The notes beneath the pieces were generated by a model. The model was not told where the DNA came from. It saw only the letters and a program-made list of their open reading frames with translations, and ran no database searches. A stretch of 64,000 nt of DNA from Nocardioides zhouii (GTDB taxonomy: Bacteria > Actinomycetota > Actinomycetes > Propionibacteriales > Nocardioidaceae), in contig NZ_SDWV01000020.1 of the NCBI RefSeq assembly GCF_004137345.1, forward strand, positions 30,182 through 94,181, read 5' to 3'. Positions 54,109-62,905 of the stretch are shown one piece after another. Made by a program: the position numbers and the translations under genes. Numbering within the stretch: position 1 is the stretch's first letter; every line of letters begins with the position of its first letter.

Positions 54109-54144
54109 CCGCTCACTAGAGTTGCACCCGTGACGATGACGCGG
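54109..54144. repeat. Direct repeat copy B with -10 box TAGAGT of the hexapeptide acyltransferase
   Basis: Partner of 52127-52162. TAGAGT (54117-54122) ends 7 nt before GTG 54130, the start of an intact gene, so this copy is probably the functional promoter. Confidence 0.75.
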
Positions 54145-54672
54145 CGGCTCACGGAAGTCAGACCGAGACTCCGTTGGCGCGTGGGCCGACTGATCACGGG
54201 GGTTGTCTATGCACCCGCCTTCGGCAGCATCGGCGAGGGCTCGGTCATTGTCCGACCTCGCAGGCTCCAAGGCGTCGAGCGCATCCACCTCGGCGCCGGG
54301 TGCTCGGTGTTCGAGGGTGCGTGGCTCGCCAGCGAACCCGGAGGTGGCGAGCTGCGGATCGGCAACAACACCTACCTCGGCCATGACGTGCACCTCCACG
54401 CGCTGGACCCGGTGACGATCGGGTCTGACTGCGTGCTCGCCGACGGGGTGTTCGTCGGATCCTCCGACCACGACAGGGACGACCGGCACCGCGTGCACGG
54501 CACCGGTGCGATCACCATCGGCGACCGCGTCTTCCTCGGCCAGCGGTCGGTCGTGCTGGGAGGAGTCACGATCGGCGACGGGGCGACTGTCGGTGCCCAC
54601 GCGGTGGTCACCCGTGACGTCGCTCCCGGCCAGACCGTCGTCGGGATTCCGGCGCGCCCCACCGGGGCGTGA
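54130..54672 (+). CDS. Hexapeptide-repeat acyltransferase (left-handed beta-helix)
   Basis: A 180-residue trimeric O- or N-acyltransferase. Imperfect hexapeptides run from about residue 35 (IGEGSVIVRP) through IGNNTYLGHDVHL, ITIGDRVFLGQRSVVLGGVT and IGDGATVGAHAVVTRDVAPG, with the typical final VVGIPARPTG. The catalytic-His type stretch SSDHDRDDRHRVHG matches sugar acetyltransferases. It likely acetylates a sugar of the local glycan. GTG 54130 is favoured by the -10 box; ATG 54136 is an alternative. It is followed after 4 bp by a glycosyltransferase. Confidence 0.9.
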   Translation: MTMTRRLTEVRPRLRWRVGRLITGVVYAPAFGSIGEGSVIVRPRRLQGVERIHLGAGCSVFEGAWLASEPGGGELRIGNNTYLGHDVHLHALDPVTIGSDCVLADGVFVGSSDHDRDDRHRVHGTGAITIGDRVFLGQRSVVLGGVTIGDGATVGAHAVVTRDVAPGQTVVGIPARPTGA

Positions 54673-54676
54673 TCTG

Positions 54677-55696
54677 TTGAGGGTCCTGCTGGTCAGTCCT
54701 GGCTTCCACGGCTACCACTCCGCGATCTCGGCCGCGCTCAGCGCGCGCGGACACGACGTGGCCACCCACGTGTACGACGACCACGGCGGGCTGATGGGGC
54801 GCGCTGCCTTCCAGGTGCGCCACCAGCTCCCCCACAAGCTCGGCGCGGGATCGCTGCGACGACTGGGACGGGAGGAGACCGAGCGAGCAGCCTCGGTCGT
54901 CGAGGACGCACGTCCGGAGGCGGTGCTCGTGGTCAAGGGCGACACGCTGGGCCCGCAGTTCTGGGAGTCGCTCGCCGGCCTGCCCCGAGTGACGTGGCTC
55001 TACGACGAGCTGCGGCGCACGCGCTACTCGGTCGACGTGCTCACGGGCATCGGCCCGATCGCCACCTACTCCGCACGCGATCACGAGGCGTTCGCATCGG
55101 CTGGACTCGACTCACGACACCTGCCGCTCGCCTACGACCACAGGCTGGTGCCGTCGCCGACGGGCGCGCGTACGCACCGCGTCAGCTTCGTCGGCGCCCG
55201 CTACCCCGTCCGCGCGCGTGCCCTCACCCACCTCCACGACCACGGAGTGCCGGTGGTGGCCTACGGGCGCGACTGGTCGAAGCACCCGGTCGACCGGCTG
55301 CGCACCTGGCGGATCGGCGCCCCCTCGATCCCGGCCGAGCGCGACGTGTCACGTGCCACGGCGTACGACGTCATGGCCTCGTCCGCCGCCACGCTGAACC
55401 TGCACGGCGACCAGGACGGGTTCACCATGCGTACGTTCGAGGCGTCAGGCGTCGGAGCGGTGCAGCTGGTGGACCGCACGGACATTGAGCCCCTGTACGA
55501 GCCGGGAGCGGAGGTGCTCACCTTCTCGAGCCAGGACGAGCTGCTCGAGCTGTGTCGCAGGGTCGCCCTCGAAGGGTCGGACGCCGACGGCATCCGGGTC
55601 GCGGCCCGACGACGGACCCTCGCCGAGCACACGTTCGACCACCGCGTCGCCGTGCTCGAGGGCGCGTGGGACACCCCGCGTCAGTCGACGTCGTAG
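54677..55696 (+). CDS. CgeB-like glycosyltransferase
   Basis: A 339-residue GT-B-like protein. RVLLVSPGFHGYHSAISAAL begins an N-terminal Rossmann fold. VLVVKGDTLGPQFWESL and VTWLYDELRRTRYS are typical of CgeB-type proteins, as is the C-terminal LHGDQDGFTMRTFEASGVGA with DRTDIEPLYEPGAEVLTF. The best start is TTG 54677, since no ATG or GTG lies near and the fold begins at once; coupling with the upstream stop (4 bp away) would help. Its end overlaps the convergent GT2 gene by 16 bp. Confidence 0.82.
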   Translation: MRVLLVSPGFHGYHSAISAALSARGHDVATHVYDDHGGLMGRAAFQVRHQLPHKLGAGSLRRLGREETERAASVVEDARPEAVLVVKGDTLGPQFWESLAGLPRVTWLYDELRRTRYSVDVLTGIGPIATYSARDHEAFASAGLDSRHLPLAYDHRLVPSPTGARTHRVSFVGARYPVRARALTHLHDHGVPVVAYGRDWSKHPVDRLRTWRIGAPSIPAERDVSRATAYDVMASSAATLNLHGDQDGFTMRTFEASGVGAVQLVDRTDIEPLYEPGAEVLTFSSQDELLELCRRVALEGSDADGIRVAARRRTLAEHTFDHRVAVLEGAWDTPRQSTS

Positions 55697-56589
55697 GGCT
55701 CGAGCACGAGTCGGGGCCTTCCGGCGCGTCCCGTGCGCACCCACGTCAGATAACCGACCACGTGGGCCCATGCCGTGATGGCCGATCGCGCCACGTCCTT
55801 GATGGTCACCCCGCCGGACGCGGTCGAGCGGAGTGTGGCGAGGGGCCACCGCACGACGTCTACGAGGACGGCGCCCAAGGTGAGCGGGCGGCCGAAGTTC
55901 TGCGGGTGACGGTGCCAGATCAACGTCTCGGCGACGCCGGAGGCATAGACCTTGGCGAGCGTCCGGCGGAACCCGACGGTCTGCCGGAAGTAGAGCTCCA
56001 TGCGTGGGGCGGACGCGATCTCGTGCCCGTGGGCGAGGACCCGAAGTGAGAACTCGGAGTCCTCGCAGCCATAGGGCGGGAGGCTCTCGTCGAAGCCGCC
56101 CACCGAGAAGAAGACCTCACGCCTGACTCCGAAGTTGCAGCTCTGGACACCGCGGCCGTGCAGTCCGCTCGGGTTGAGCACGTCGGACCCGGGGTCCTGA
56201 GGACTGGTCATCGCACGGATCCGCCCTCCGACGCACACGTGCTCCGCGAGCGCGAGGGTCGCCTCGCGCACCCAGCTCTCGCCCACCGCGTCGTCACAGT
56301 CGCAGAACGCGAGCAGGTCGGCGCGGGCCGCCGACGCTCCGACGTTGCGGGCGTGGCTCGCCCCGGGCGTGCCGGAGGCGTCGACGAGTCGTAGGGGCAC
56401 GGGAAATGACCGCGCTCGCTCAGAGACGATCCCCTGCGTTCCGTCCGTCGACCCGTTGTCGGCGACCACGACCTCCCACGCCTCGGGCGCGTCGCGCTGG
56501 GCCGCGAGGGCGTCAAGCTGCTGGCCGATCCACGGTGCTCCGTTGAGCACGATCATCACCACGGAGACGGTGGGGCGGGACTCGGGCAC
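55681..56589 (-). CDS. Glycosyltransferase family 2
   Basis: A 302-residue GT-A enzyme. PTVSVVMIVLNGAPWIGQQL, WEVVVADNGSTDGTQG, the D-x-D in FCDCDDAVGES and GGFDESLPPYGCEDSEFSLR are the landmarks. The C-terminal part ends with a hydrophobic stretch (AWAHVVGYLTWV) that may be a membrane anchor. GTG 56589 is preferred because TAGTGT lies 8 nt upstream; GTG 56601 falls inside that box. Confidence 0.9.
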   Translation of the reverse strand: MPESRPTVSVVMIVLNGAPWIGQQLDALAAQRDAPEAWEVVVADNGSTDGTQGIVSERARSFPVPLRLVDASGTPGASHARNVGASAARADLLAFCDCDDAVGESWVREATLALAEHVCVGGRIRAMTSPQDPGSDVLNPSGLHGRGVQSCNFGVRREVFFSVGGFDESLPPYGCEDSEFSLRVLAHGHEIASAPRMELYFRQTVGFRRTLAKVYASGVAETLIWHRHPQNFGRPLTLGAVLVDVVRWPLATLRSTASGGVTIKDVARSAITAWAHVVGYLTWVRTGRAGRPRLVLEPYDVD

Positions 56590-56597
56590 GAGTTCGG

Positions 56598-56603
56598 ACA
56601 CTA
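56598..56603 (-). promoter_or_regulatory. -10 box TAGTGT for leaderless gene 56589
   Basis: Minus-strand TAGTGT ends 8 nt before GTG 56589. Confidence 0.4.
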
Positions 56604-56650
56604 CCGTGGGACCGTTGCGTGCCGTGGCCAGCGGACCAAGCAGAGAAGGG

Positions 56651-57700
56651 ATGGGAGACGTGCTGAACCATCCCGGCGACCTCGTGGCCTGGCGGCGCTG
56701 GCACGAGTGGCGCCACCCGGTTCGCCAGGCGGCTCGCGCTGCTCGGACGCGCGTACGGCCGCCGGCAGGCGCTCGGGTCGACGTGCTCACCCCCGGGCCG
56801 GACGCCGACGTGCTGGTCGCCGTCGAGGCCACGCACACCAGTGTCGACCGGGCCGTGGTCGCCCCACTGACCCACCTGGCGCCAGGTCGCACCGCGATCG
56901 TGGCGCCGGTCGGTTGGCAGCCTCCACCGGAGTACGTCGGCCACCGACGACGCTCGATCCCGCTGGCAGACCTCCCGTCGGACGTGGCGCCGCGGGTGGT
57001 GCTGGCCGCCGGGCACTACACGGCGATCGGCGAGGTGGTCTTCGCGCTGGCGGACGACCGGGCGCTTCCCTTCTTCGTGTCCCAGCACGGCGCGCTGACA
57101 CCGTTCGCTCCCCCGCTGCCGCGAGCCGCACGCCTGTTGGCGTGGAGCGACGTAGACGGCGAGTTCTGGACCGCCGGGCGTGACGACGTGTCGGTGACGA
57201 CGACCGGGAGCCAACTCCTGTGGGCGGCCGGGAGCCTGGCGACGGACGGCAGGGCGCCGTCCTCGACCAGAGTGTCACTGGTCTACCTGGGCCAGGGCCA
57301 CGCAGCCGAGATTGCTCGCGCCCGCCTCGCGCACGCCGCGCTGACCACCTGCCGCCAGCACGGAGCCATCTACCGACCCCACCCCTCCGAGCGGGACGTG
57401 ACGTCGCGGGCCGTGCTGGCGGCGTACGCCCGTGCAGGCATCACCGTCGACACCAGCAGCGTCCCGCTGGTCGACCTCGAGTCTCCGATCGTCAGTGTCT
57501 TCTCCACGGGTGTGCTGGAGGCGGCCGCACGCGGACGCGACGCCTGGGTCGACTTCCCGCGACCTCCGGCATGGCTGGGCGAGTTCTGGGAGCGTTACGG
57601 CATGCACCGCCTCGGTTCTACGCCGACGACCGCGCCTGACCGGCCGGCGGTCGAGCCCGCGCGCCGCATCGCCGAGATCGTGAGCGGTGCCGTCCGGTGA
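56651..57700 (+). CDS. Uncharacterised GT-B-like protein, candidate nonulosonate (sialyl-type) transferase
   Basis: A 349-residue cytoplasmic protein with no firm family match by eye. Two features recall bacterial sialyltransferases and related capsule transferases: an HP motif in AIYRPHPSERD (His244-Pro245) and an S/T motif in VSVFSTGVLEAA (285-286), with a QHG motif at 145-147. The gene overlaps the CMP-nonulosonate cytidylyltransferase by 4 nt (GTGA), so its product may use the CMP-sugar made next door. This is inference. ATG 56651 directly abuts AGAAGGG; GTG 56660 has better spacing from it. Confidence 0.65.
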   Translation: MGDVLNHPGDLVAWRRWHEWRHPVRQAARAARTRVRPPAGARVDVLTPGPDADVLVAVEATHTSVDRAVVAPLTHLAPGRTAIVAPVGWQPPPEYVGHRRRSIPLADLPSDVAPRVVLAAGHYTAIGEVVFALADDRALPFFVSQHGALTPFAPPLPRAARLLAWSDVDGEFWTAGRDDVSVTTTGSQLLWAAGSLATDGRAPSSTRVSLVYLGQGHAAEIARARLAHAALTTCRQHGAIYRPHPSERDVTSRAVLAAYARAGITVDTSSVPLVDLESPIVSVFSTGVLEAAARGRDAWVDFPRPPAWLGEFWERYGMHRLGSTPTTAPDRPAVEPARRIAEIVSGAVR

Positions 57701-58377
57701 CCCTCTGCGTGATCCCCGCCCGGGGCGGCTCCAAGGGCGTCCCCCGCAAGAACCTGCTCGACGTGGCCGGCAAGCCGCTCATCGTCTGGACGATCGAGCA
57801 GGCACTCGCCGTCGCCGGCCTCGACGTGCTGGTGTCCACCGACGACGCCGAGATCGCCGCGGTCGCCCGGGCGGCCGGAGCACGGGTGCCGTGGCTGCGA
57901 CCCGCCGAGCTCGCCCAGGACACCACGCCCACAGAGCCTGTCATCCGCCACGCCATCGAGCAGGTCACGGCGGAGCGCGACCGCCCGGAGGCCGTGATGC
58001 TGCTGCAGGCGACCTCGCCCGTTCGCCATGACGACACGCTCGGCCGGGCGCTCGCCGAGTTCGCCGCCACCGGCGTCGACTCGATGGTGGGCGTCGTCGA
58101 GCAGCCACCCTTCATCTGGCAGGAAGGCGACCCGCCCACGGCGGCGTACGACGTCGCTGCCCGGCCCCGCCGGCAGGACCTGACGGACGAGACCCGCCGC
58201 TACCGCGAGACGGGGTCGCTCTACGTCACCCGCACGGAGATCTACGAGCAGCACGACAACCGGCTCGGTGGGCGGATAGGCCTGTTCGTCATGACCGAGG
58301 ACGAGGGCATCGACATCGACACCGAGCTGGACGTGGCGCTCGCCGCGAGGTTGTTGACGGCTCGTCGGCCCGTGTGA
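57697..58377 (+). CDS. neuA: CMP-nonulosonate (acylneuraminate) cytidylyltransferase
   Basis: A 226-residue enzyme that couples CTP to a nine-carbon acidic sugar, giving the CMP-activated donor. VIPARGGSKGVPRKNLLDVA is the CTP-binding signature, LVSTDDAEIAAVA and LLQATSPVR the nucleotide and metal region, and RYRETGSLYVTRTEIY the sugar-binding part. The final EDEGIDIDTELD supplies the metal Asp pair. Whether the sugar is sialic, legionaminic or pseudaminic acid cannot be told. GTG 57697 overlaps the upstream stop. Confidence 0.92.
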   Translation: MTLCVIPARGGSKGVPRKNLLDVAGKPLIVWTIEQALAVAGLDVLVSTDDAEIAAVARAAGARVPWLRPAELAQDTTPTEPVIRHAIEQVTAERDRPEAVMLLQATSPVRHDDTLGRALAEFAATGVDSMVGVVEQPPFIWQEGDPPTAAYDVAARPRRQDLTDETRRYRETGSLYVTRTEIYEQHDNRLGGRIGLFVMTEDEGIDIDTELDVALAARLLTARRPV

Positions 58378-58400
58378 CCACGAGATCTCGTCCGTCTCGT

Positions 58401-58406
58401 TACGGT
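58401..58406 (+). promoter_or_regulatory. -10 box TACGGT before the neuB-like gene
   Basis: TACGGT in the 63-bp gap would start RNA near 58413, leaving a leader of about 28 nt with GGAAGG 8 nt before TTG 58441. Confidence 0.4.
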
Positions 58407-58440
58407 TGAGGTGCACGGACACCCACGGAAGGCCTCTGCG

Positions 58441-60714
58441 TTGATCATCGAGCGTGACCTCACGCCCTACGTCGTCTACTCAGGCGACCCGGTCCTCCGC
58501 GCCCTGGAGAAGATCACCGCCAACCAGGCGCGGGTGATCTTCCTCGTCGACTCGCACGGCCACCTCGACGGCGTGCTGTCCGACGGCGACTTCCGGCGCT
58601 GGGTCAGCGGTGCCGCGAGCCTGACCGTCGACGTGCCGGCGATCGAAGCCGCGAACACCTCGCCCCGCAGCCTGCCGATCGGTAGCAGCCCCGCCGAGAT
58701 CTCCCACGCCTTCGGCTCCGGCATCGACCACGTCGCCCTGGTCGACGAGCGCGGCCACCTCGTCGCGATCGCGATCAACCGTGCCGACGAGCTCCGGATC
58801 GGTCGCCACGTGGTGGCCGCCGACGCGCCGACGGTGCTGATCTCCGAGATCGGCATCAACCATCAGGGCGACGTGTCGCTGGCCAAGCAGCTAGTCGACC
58901 TGTCCGTCGAGTCCGGCGCCGACATCGTGAAGTTCCAGCTCCGCGACATGGAGTCGCTCTACCGTCAGGGCTCGTCCGGCTCCGGCGGCGAGGACCTGGG
59001 GCCGCAGTACACGCTCGACCTGCTCGCGAAGTACAACCTCGAGGCCGACCAGCTCTTCGAGGTCTTCGACCACTGCCGCGACGTCGGCATCGAGGTCATG
59101 TGCACCGCGTGGGACCCGGTCAGCGTCGACCGCCTCGTCGACTACGGCATCCCCTCGCTGAAGGTCGCGTCCGCCGACATGACCAACCACGCCCTGCTTC
59201 GCCACATGGCCGCGAGCGGCACGCCGATGGTCATCTCGACCGGCATGTCGACCGAGGGCGAGATCCGGGAGACGGTCGAGGTGGTGCGCAGCACCGGCGT
59301 CGCGCACGCCTTCCTGCACTGCCAGTCGACCTATCCGGCGCCGTTCAAGGACATCAACCTCACCTACCTCACCCGGCTCGCCGAGCTCACCCAGGTGCCG
59401 GTGGGCTACTCGGGCCACGAGCGGGGCTTCCACGTGCCCGTCGCCGCGGTCGCCCTAGGCGCGCGGATCATCGAGAAGCACTTCACCCTCGACCGCGAGC
59501 TCGAGGGCAACGACCACAAGGTCAGCCTGCTGCCCGGGGAGTTCCGCGAGATGGTGCAGCGGGTCCGCGAGGTGGAGGAGGCGCTCGGCACTGCCGCGCC
59601 CCGCGCCGTGTCCACCGGCGAGATGATGAACCGGGTCAACCTGGCCAAGTCCCTCGTCGCCGCGCGTCGGATCGAGGTCGGCGAGACCCTCGCCGCTGCC
59701 GACATCGACATCAAGAGCCCCGGTCGCGGCCTCCAGCCCAACGCGTTCGACAAGCTCGTGGGACGGACGACGTCCCGCGCGCTGGAGGCCGGGGACTTCT
59801 TCTACGCCACCGACCTGGGTGACGCGGCACCCAAGGGCCGGGCGTACGACTTCCGGCGTCCGTGGGGCCTGGCGACGCGCTACCACGACATCGAGGCGAT
59901 GACCCGGGACACCGCCCCCGACTTCCTCGAGTTCCACTTCTCCTACAAGGACCTCGACCTGCCGGTCGAGGAGGTCTTCGCGGCGTACGACGGCGGCCTG
60001 CCGATGGGGTTCACGACGCACTCCCCCGACCTCTTCGCCGGCGACTTCCTGCTCAACCTGGCCTCCGAGGACGACGACCACTGGGAGCGCTCGATCCGGG
60101 AGCTCCAGCGCGTCGTCGACACGACCCGCGAGATGCAGCAGCACTTCACGCAGAGCGCCGACGCCAAGGGGGTCACCGACGGCCCGGTCATCGTGGCCAG
60201 CCTCGGCGGCTTCACGACCGACGCGTTCGTCGCACCCGCCGAGCGGGAGCGGATGTACGACCGGGTGGCGGCCGGACTGGCCAGGATCGACGACTCGGGT
60301 GTGCGGCTGTGCGCGCAGACGCTGCCGCCGTACCCCTGGTACATGGGCGGCCAGCTCTACTGCAACCTCTTCGTCGACCCGCGCGACACCGCCGAGTTCG
60401 CCGAGCGTCACGGCCGGCGGCTGTGCTTCGACGTGTCGCACACCAAGCTGTCCGCCAACTACCTCGGGATGTCCTTCGCCGACGCGACCGACCTCCTCGC
60501 CCCGCACTCCGAGCACCTCCACCTCGTCGATGCCACCGGCGTCGACGGCGAGGGCGTGCAGGTCGGCGACGGCGAGATCGACTGGGCGGTGCTCGCCCAG
60601 CAGCTCGACGCGATGTGCCCGGGCGTGAGCTTCATCCCCGAGATCTGGCAGGGGCACGTCAATGACGGTGAAGGCTTCTGGATCGCCCTGGAGCGGCTGG
60701 AGCAATGGTTCTGA
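58441..60714 (+). CDS. neuB: Three-domain nonulosonic acid synthase: CBS pair, NeuB-SAF, TIM-barrel
   Basis: A 757-residue protein. Residues 8-122 form two CBS repeats (VIFLVDSHGHLDGVLSDGDF and VALVDERGHLVAIAINRADE). Residues 131-375 are the NeuB aldol-type synthase, condensing phosphoenolpyruvate with a six-carbon amino sugar: ISEIGINHQGD, VKFQLRD, STGMSTEGEI, YSGHERG and EKHFTLDRELEGNDHKVSL. Residues 398-460 are the SAF/antifreeze-like lid (RRIEVGETLAAADI). Residues 468-757 are a xylose-isomerase-like TIM barrel (FSYKDLDLPVEEVF, LCFDVSHTKLSANYL, HLHLVDATGVDGEG). The barrel may epimerise or isomerise the substrate. TTG 58441 has GGAAGG upstream; GTG 58411 is the alternative. Confidence 0.92.
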   Translation: MIIERDLTPYVVYSGDPVLRALEKITANQARVIFLVDSHGHLDGVLSDGDFRRWVSGAASLTVDVPAIEAANTSPRSLPIGSSPAEISHAFGSGIDHVALVDERGHLVAIAINRADELRIGRHVVAADAPTVLISEIGINHQGDVSLAKQLVDLSVESGADIVKFQLRDMESLYRQGSSGSGGEDLGPQYTLDLLAKYNLEADQLFEVFDHCRDVGIEVMCTAWDPVSVDRLVDYGIPSLKVASADMTNHALLRHMAASGTPMVISTGMSTEGEIRETVEVVRSTGVAHAFLHCQSTYPAPFKDINLTYLTRLAELTQVPVGYSGHERGFHVPVAAVALGARIIEKHFTLDRELEGNDHKVSLLPGEFREMVQRVREVEEALGTAAPRAVSTGEMMNRVNLAKSLVAARRIEVGETLAAADIDIKSPGRGLQPNAFDKLVGRTTSRALEAGDFFYATDLGDAAPKGRAYDFRRPWGLATRYHDIEAMTRDTAPDFLEFHFSYKDLDLPVEEVFAAYDGGLPMGFTTHSPDLFAGDFLLNLASEDDDHWERSIRELQRVVDTTREMQQHFTQSADAKGVTDGPVIVASLGGFTTDAFVAPAERERMYDRVAAGLARIDDSGVRLCAQTLPPYPWYMGGQLYCNLFVDPRDTAEFAERHGRRLCFDVSHTKLSANYLGMSFADATDLLAPHSEHLHLVDATGVDGEGVQVGDGEIDWAVLAQQLDAMCPGVSFIPEIWQGHVNDGEGFWIALERLEQWF

Positions 60715-61760
60715 GCGAACCCACGGCACTGTGGGCCGTCCCGGTGAGCGACCTGGGCGGCGTGGCTCGCCACGTCCTGGACGTGGTGCGATCCGGGGTT
60801 CCCGGGTGGCGAGTGGTCGTCCTGACCCCTCCCGGCGACCTGCCGGGCCGCCTGCGCGAGGCGGGAGCAACCGTCGTCGAGGGGTCGTTCGGGCCGGACC
60901 ACGGGCTGCGCGCCTCCGTCACCACGCTGCGCGACGTCGTACGCCGTGAGCGTCCCGCCGTCGTGCACAGCCACCTCGCCTACGCCGACATCGTGGCCGC
61001 GCTGGTCGTGCGCGGCCCGCGGCTCGTCACCACCGAGCACGGCATCGCCCGCGACGACGTGGTCTACCACCGGTCGTCGGCCAAGGGACGCGTGATGGCG
61101 CTGGCGCACACGGCGCGACTGCGTCGCTTCGACGCGGCGATCGCGGTCAGCAGGGCCACCGCCGACGCGATGGTGGAGAAGTGGCACCCGAAGGACCCGG
61201 TGACGGTGATCCCCAACGGCCTCGACCCGGTCGACGCGCCGACTCGAGGCCCCGGCCTGCGGATCCTCTCCTTGGCCCGGCTCTCCCCCGAGAAGCGCCT
61301 CCCGGCGCTGGTCGACGGCTTCGCCGAGCTCCACCGCACGCACCCCGAGGCGCGCCTGACGCTCGCCGGGACGGGGTCGGAGGAGGCCGTGCTACGAGCG
61401 CAGGTCGAGCGGCTCGGCCTGGCGCCGAGCGTCACCCTCCCGGGCTTCGTCGACCCCGACGCCGCGATGACCGAGCACGACGTCCTGGCGATGATGTCGG
61501 TCTGGGAGAACTGCTCTTATGCGCTGCTCGACGCCGCGGCACGCGGCATGGGCGTCGTGGCGAGTCCGGTGGGCGGCAACCCCGAGATCCTGCCCGCGAG
61601 CTCGCTCGTCGAGCCCACGGACGCGGCAGACGTCGCCGCCACCCTCGCCGACCAGGGGCTCAAGCCCGAGGCGCGTCCTGGCTTGGCGGGTTGGCCGAGC
61701 GTCGCGGACATGTGCACGCGGATCGCGGCGACGTACGTCCGCGCGGGAGCCACGGCATGA
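60705..61760 (+). CDS. Glycosyltransferase family 4
   Basis: A 351-residue GT-B enzyme. The acceptor-side motif is PVSDLGGVARHVLDVV. The donor side has IPNGLDPVDAP, LRILSLARLSPEKRLPALV, LAGTGSEEAVLRAQVERLGL and the nucleotide-binding SVWENCSYALLDAAARGMGV, where the usual first Glu is kept and the second replaced. It overlaps the neuB-like gene by 10 nt and the polymerase/ligase gene by 4 nt (ATGA), within one operon. Confidence 0.9.
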   Translation: MVLSEPTALWAVPVSDLGGVARHVLDVVRSGVPGWRVVVLTPPGDLPGRLREAGATVVEGSFGPDHGLRASVTTLRDVVRRERPAVVHSHLAYADIVAALVVRGPRLVTTEHGIARDDVVYHRSSAKGRVMALAHTARLRRFDAAIAVSRATADAMVEKWHPKDPVTVIPNGLDPVDAPTRGPGLRILSLARLSPEKRLPALVDGFAELHRTHPEARLTLAGTGSEEAVLRAQVERLGLAPSVTLPGFVDPDAAMTEHDVLAMMSVWENCSYALLDAAARGMGVVASPVGGNPEILPASSLVEPTDAADVAATLADQGLKPEARPGLAGWPSVADMCTRIAATYVRAGATA

Positions 61761-62905
61761 ACGCGAAGAGCACGCCCTGGAAGCTCCCGGACCGGACGGT
61801 CGAGCACGCCGCGGAGGCGGACCGCGAGATCCGGATGAGCGACTTCGTGCTGATGGCGATGCTCATCCCCCGCGGCATCGACGCTGGCCCCGCACCCCTC
61901 AACGAGCTGGCGATGCTGGCACTGGTCGGTCTGTGCGTCTTCCGGCCTGCGCGCGGCGGAGCGAAGCTGCCGACCCTCGTGACGATCCTGGTCGCGTCGC
62001 TCATCACGCTGCTCGTCCTCTCCGGCCTGGCCAACCACCTCGACTGGGTGCGGCGGGTCGGGCACATCGGGATCATGGCTGGCCTCATCTGGGCCTTCGG
62101 CACCGGACGCGTCTCGCTCCGCTCCGCCGCCTTGGGGATGGCCGTGGGCCTGGCCGCGATCATCGGAATGGCGATCGTGGGCATCGGGGGCGACTACTAC
62201 CCCGGCCGGCTCACCGGCTACCTCGGCGACCCCAACGCCGGGGCCTACTTCATCGCCGTCCTCGGCGTGATCGCCATCTACTTCTGCGACGACCGGCTCA
62301 AGGTGCGCGTGTTCTTCGCGATCCCCATCGTCGCCGGACTCATCCTCTGCTACTCGCGCACCGGCCTCCTCGCGGCGGTCTTCGCGGTGATCTGGATCTG
62401 GTTCGGTCGGCGGATGGGTCAGGTCGCCGGCACCGTGCTGGCCGTCAGCCTGGTGTGGCTCGTGCAGAACATCCCCGAGGACGTGGTCTCGTTCGGACCT
62501 TTCTCGAACAGGACCGGAAGCGACAACCTCCGCGACCGGATCATCGCCCAGGAGAACGTCGAGATCGCCACGTCGCCGTGGTACGGCAACGGTCCCGGCA
62601 GCGCCCGAGTCAGCATCCGCGATGTCGAGTTCTTCTTCCACAACAGCTACCTCGCGACCAGGCAGGAGGGTGGCTGGCCGGCGCTCCTGATCATCCTGGG
62701 GCTGCTCGCCTACTGCTTCGTCGTCCTGGCCCACCAGTCGCACGCAGACGTGAAGGCCGCCGCCGTCCAGTCGGCGGCGATCGGCACTGCGGTCATGGCG
62801 GTCACCCTGGGCGAGGTGCTGCTCGACACCCCGGTGGCGATCGTGGTGGCGTTTGCCCTGGGACACGTGCTGACTCCCGTGCCCAAGAGCCCACCTGATG
62901 GCTGA
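61757..62905 (+). CDS. O-antigen ligase/polymerase (Wzy/WaaL) family membrane protein
   Basis: A 382-residue membrane protein with about ten hydrophobic segments. The family landmarks are present: GYLGDPNAGAYFIAVLGVIA, the positively charged LILCYSRTGLLAAVFAVIWI (S-R-T/S-G motif), and the long periplasmic loop with RDRIIAQENVEIATSPWYGN and FFFHNSYLATRQEGGWPALL, in which the H-N-S-Y/F motif is diagnostic. It would polymerise lipid-linked repeat units or ligate glycan to an acceptor outside the membrane. It is coupled on both sides by short overlaps. Confidence 0.88.
   Translation: MNAKSTPWKLPDRTVEHAAEADREIRMSDFVLMAMLIPRGIDAGPAPLNELAMLALVGLCVFRPARGGAKLPTLVTILVASLITLLVLSGLANHLDWVRRVGHIGIMAGLIWAFGTGRVSLRSAALGMAVGLAAIIGMAIVGIGGDYYPGRLTGYLGDPNAGAYFIAVLGVIAIYFCDDRLKVRVFFAIPIVAGLILCYSRTGLLAAVFAVIWIWFGRRMGQVAGTVLAVSLVWLVQNIPEDVVSFGPFSNRTGSDNLRDRIIAQENVEIATSPWYGNGPGSARVSIRDVEFFFHNSYLATRQEGGWPALLIILGLLAYCFVVLAHQSHADVKAAAVQSAAIGTAVMAVTLGEVLLDTPVAIVVAFALGHVLTPVPKSPPDG

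Noticed and set aside
53945..54133. A 62-codon plus-strand frame in the gap before the hexapeptide acyltransferase
   Set aside because: It is antisense to the SGNH-hydrolase remnant and has no start signal.
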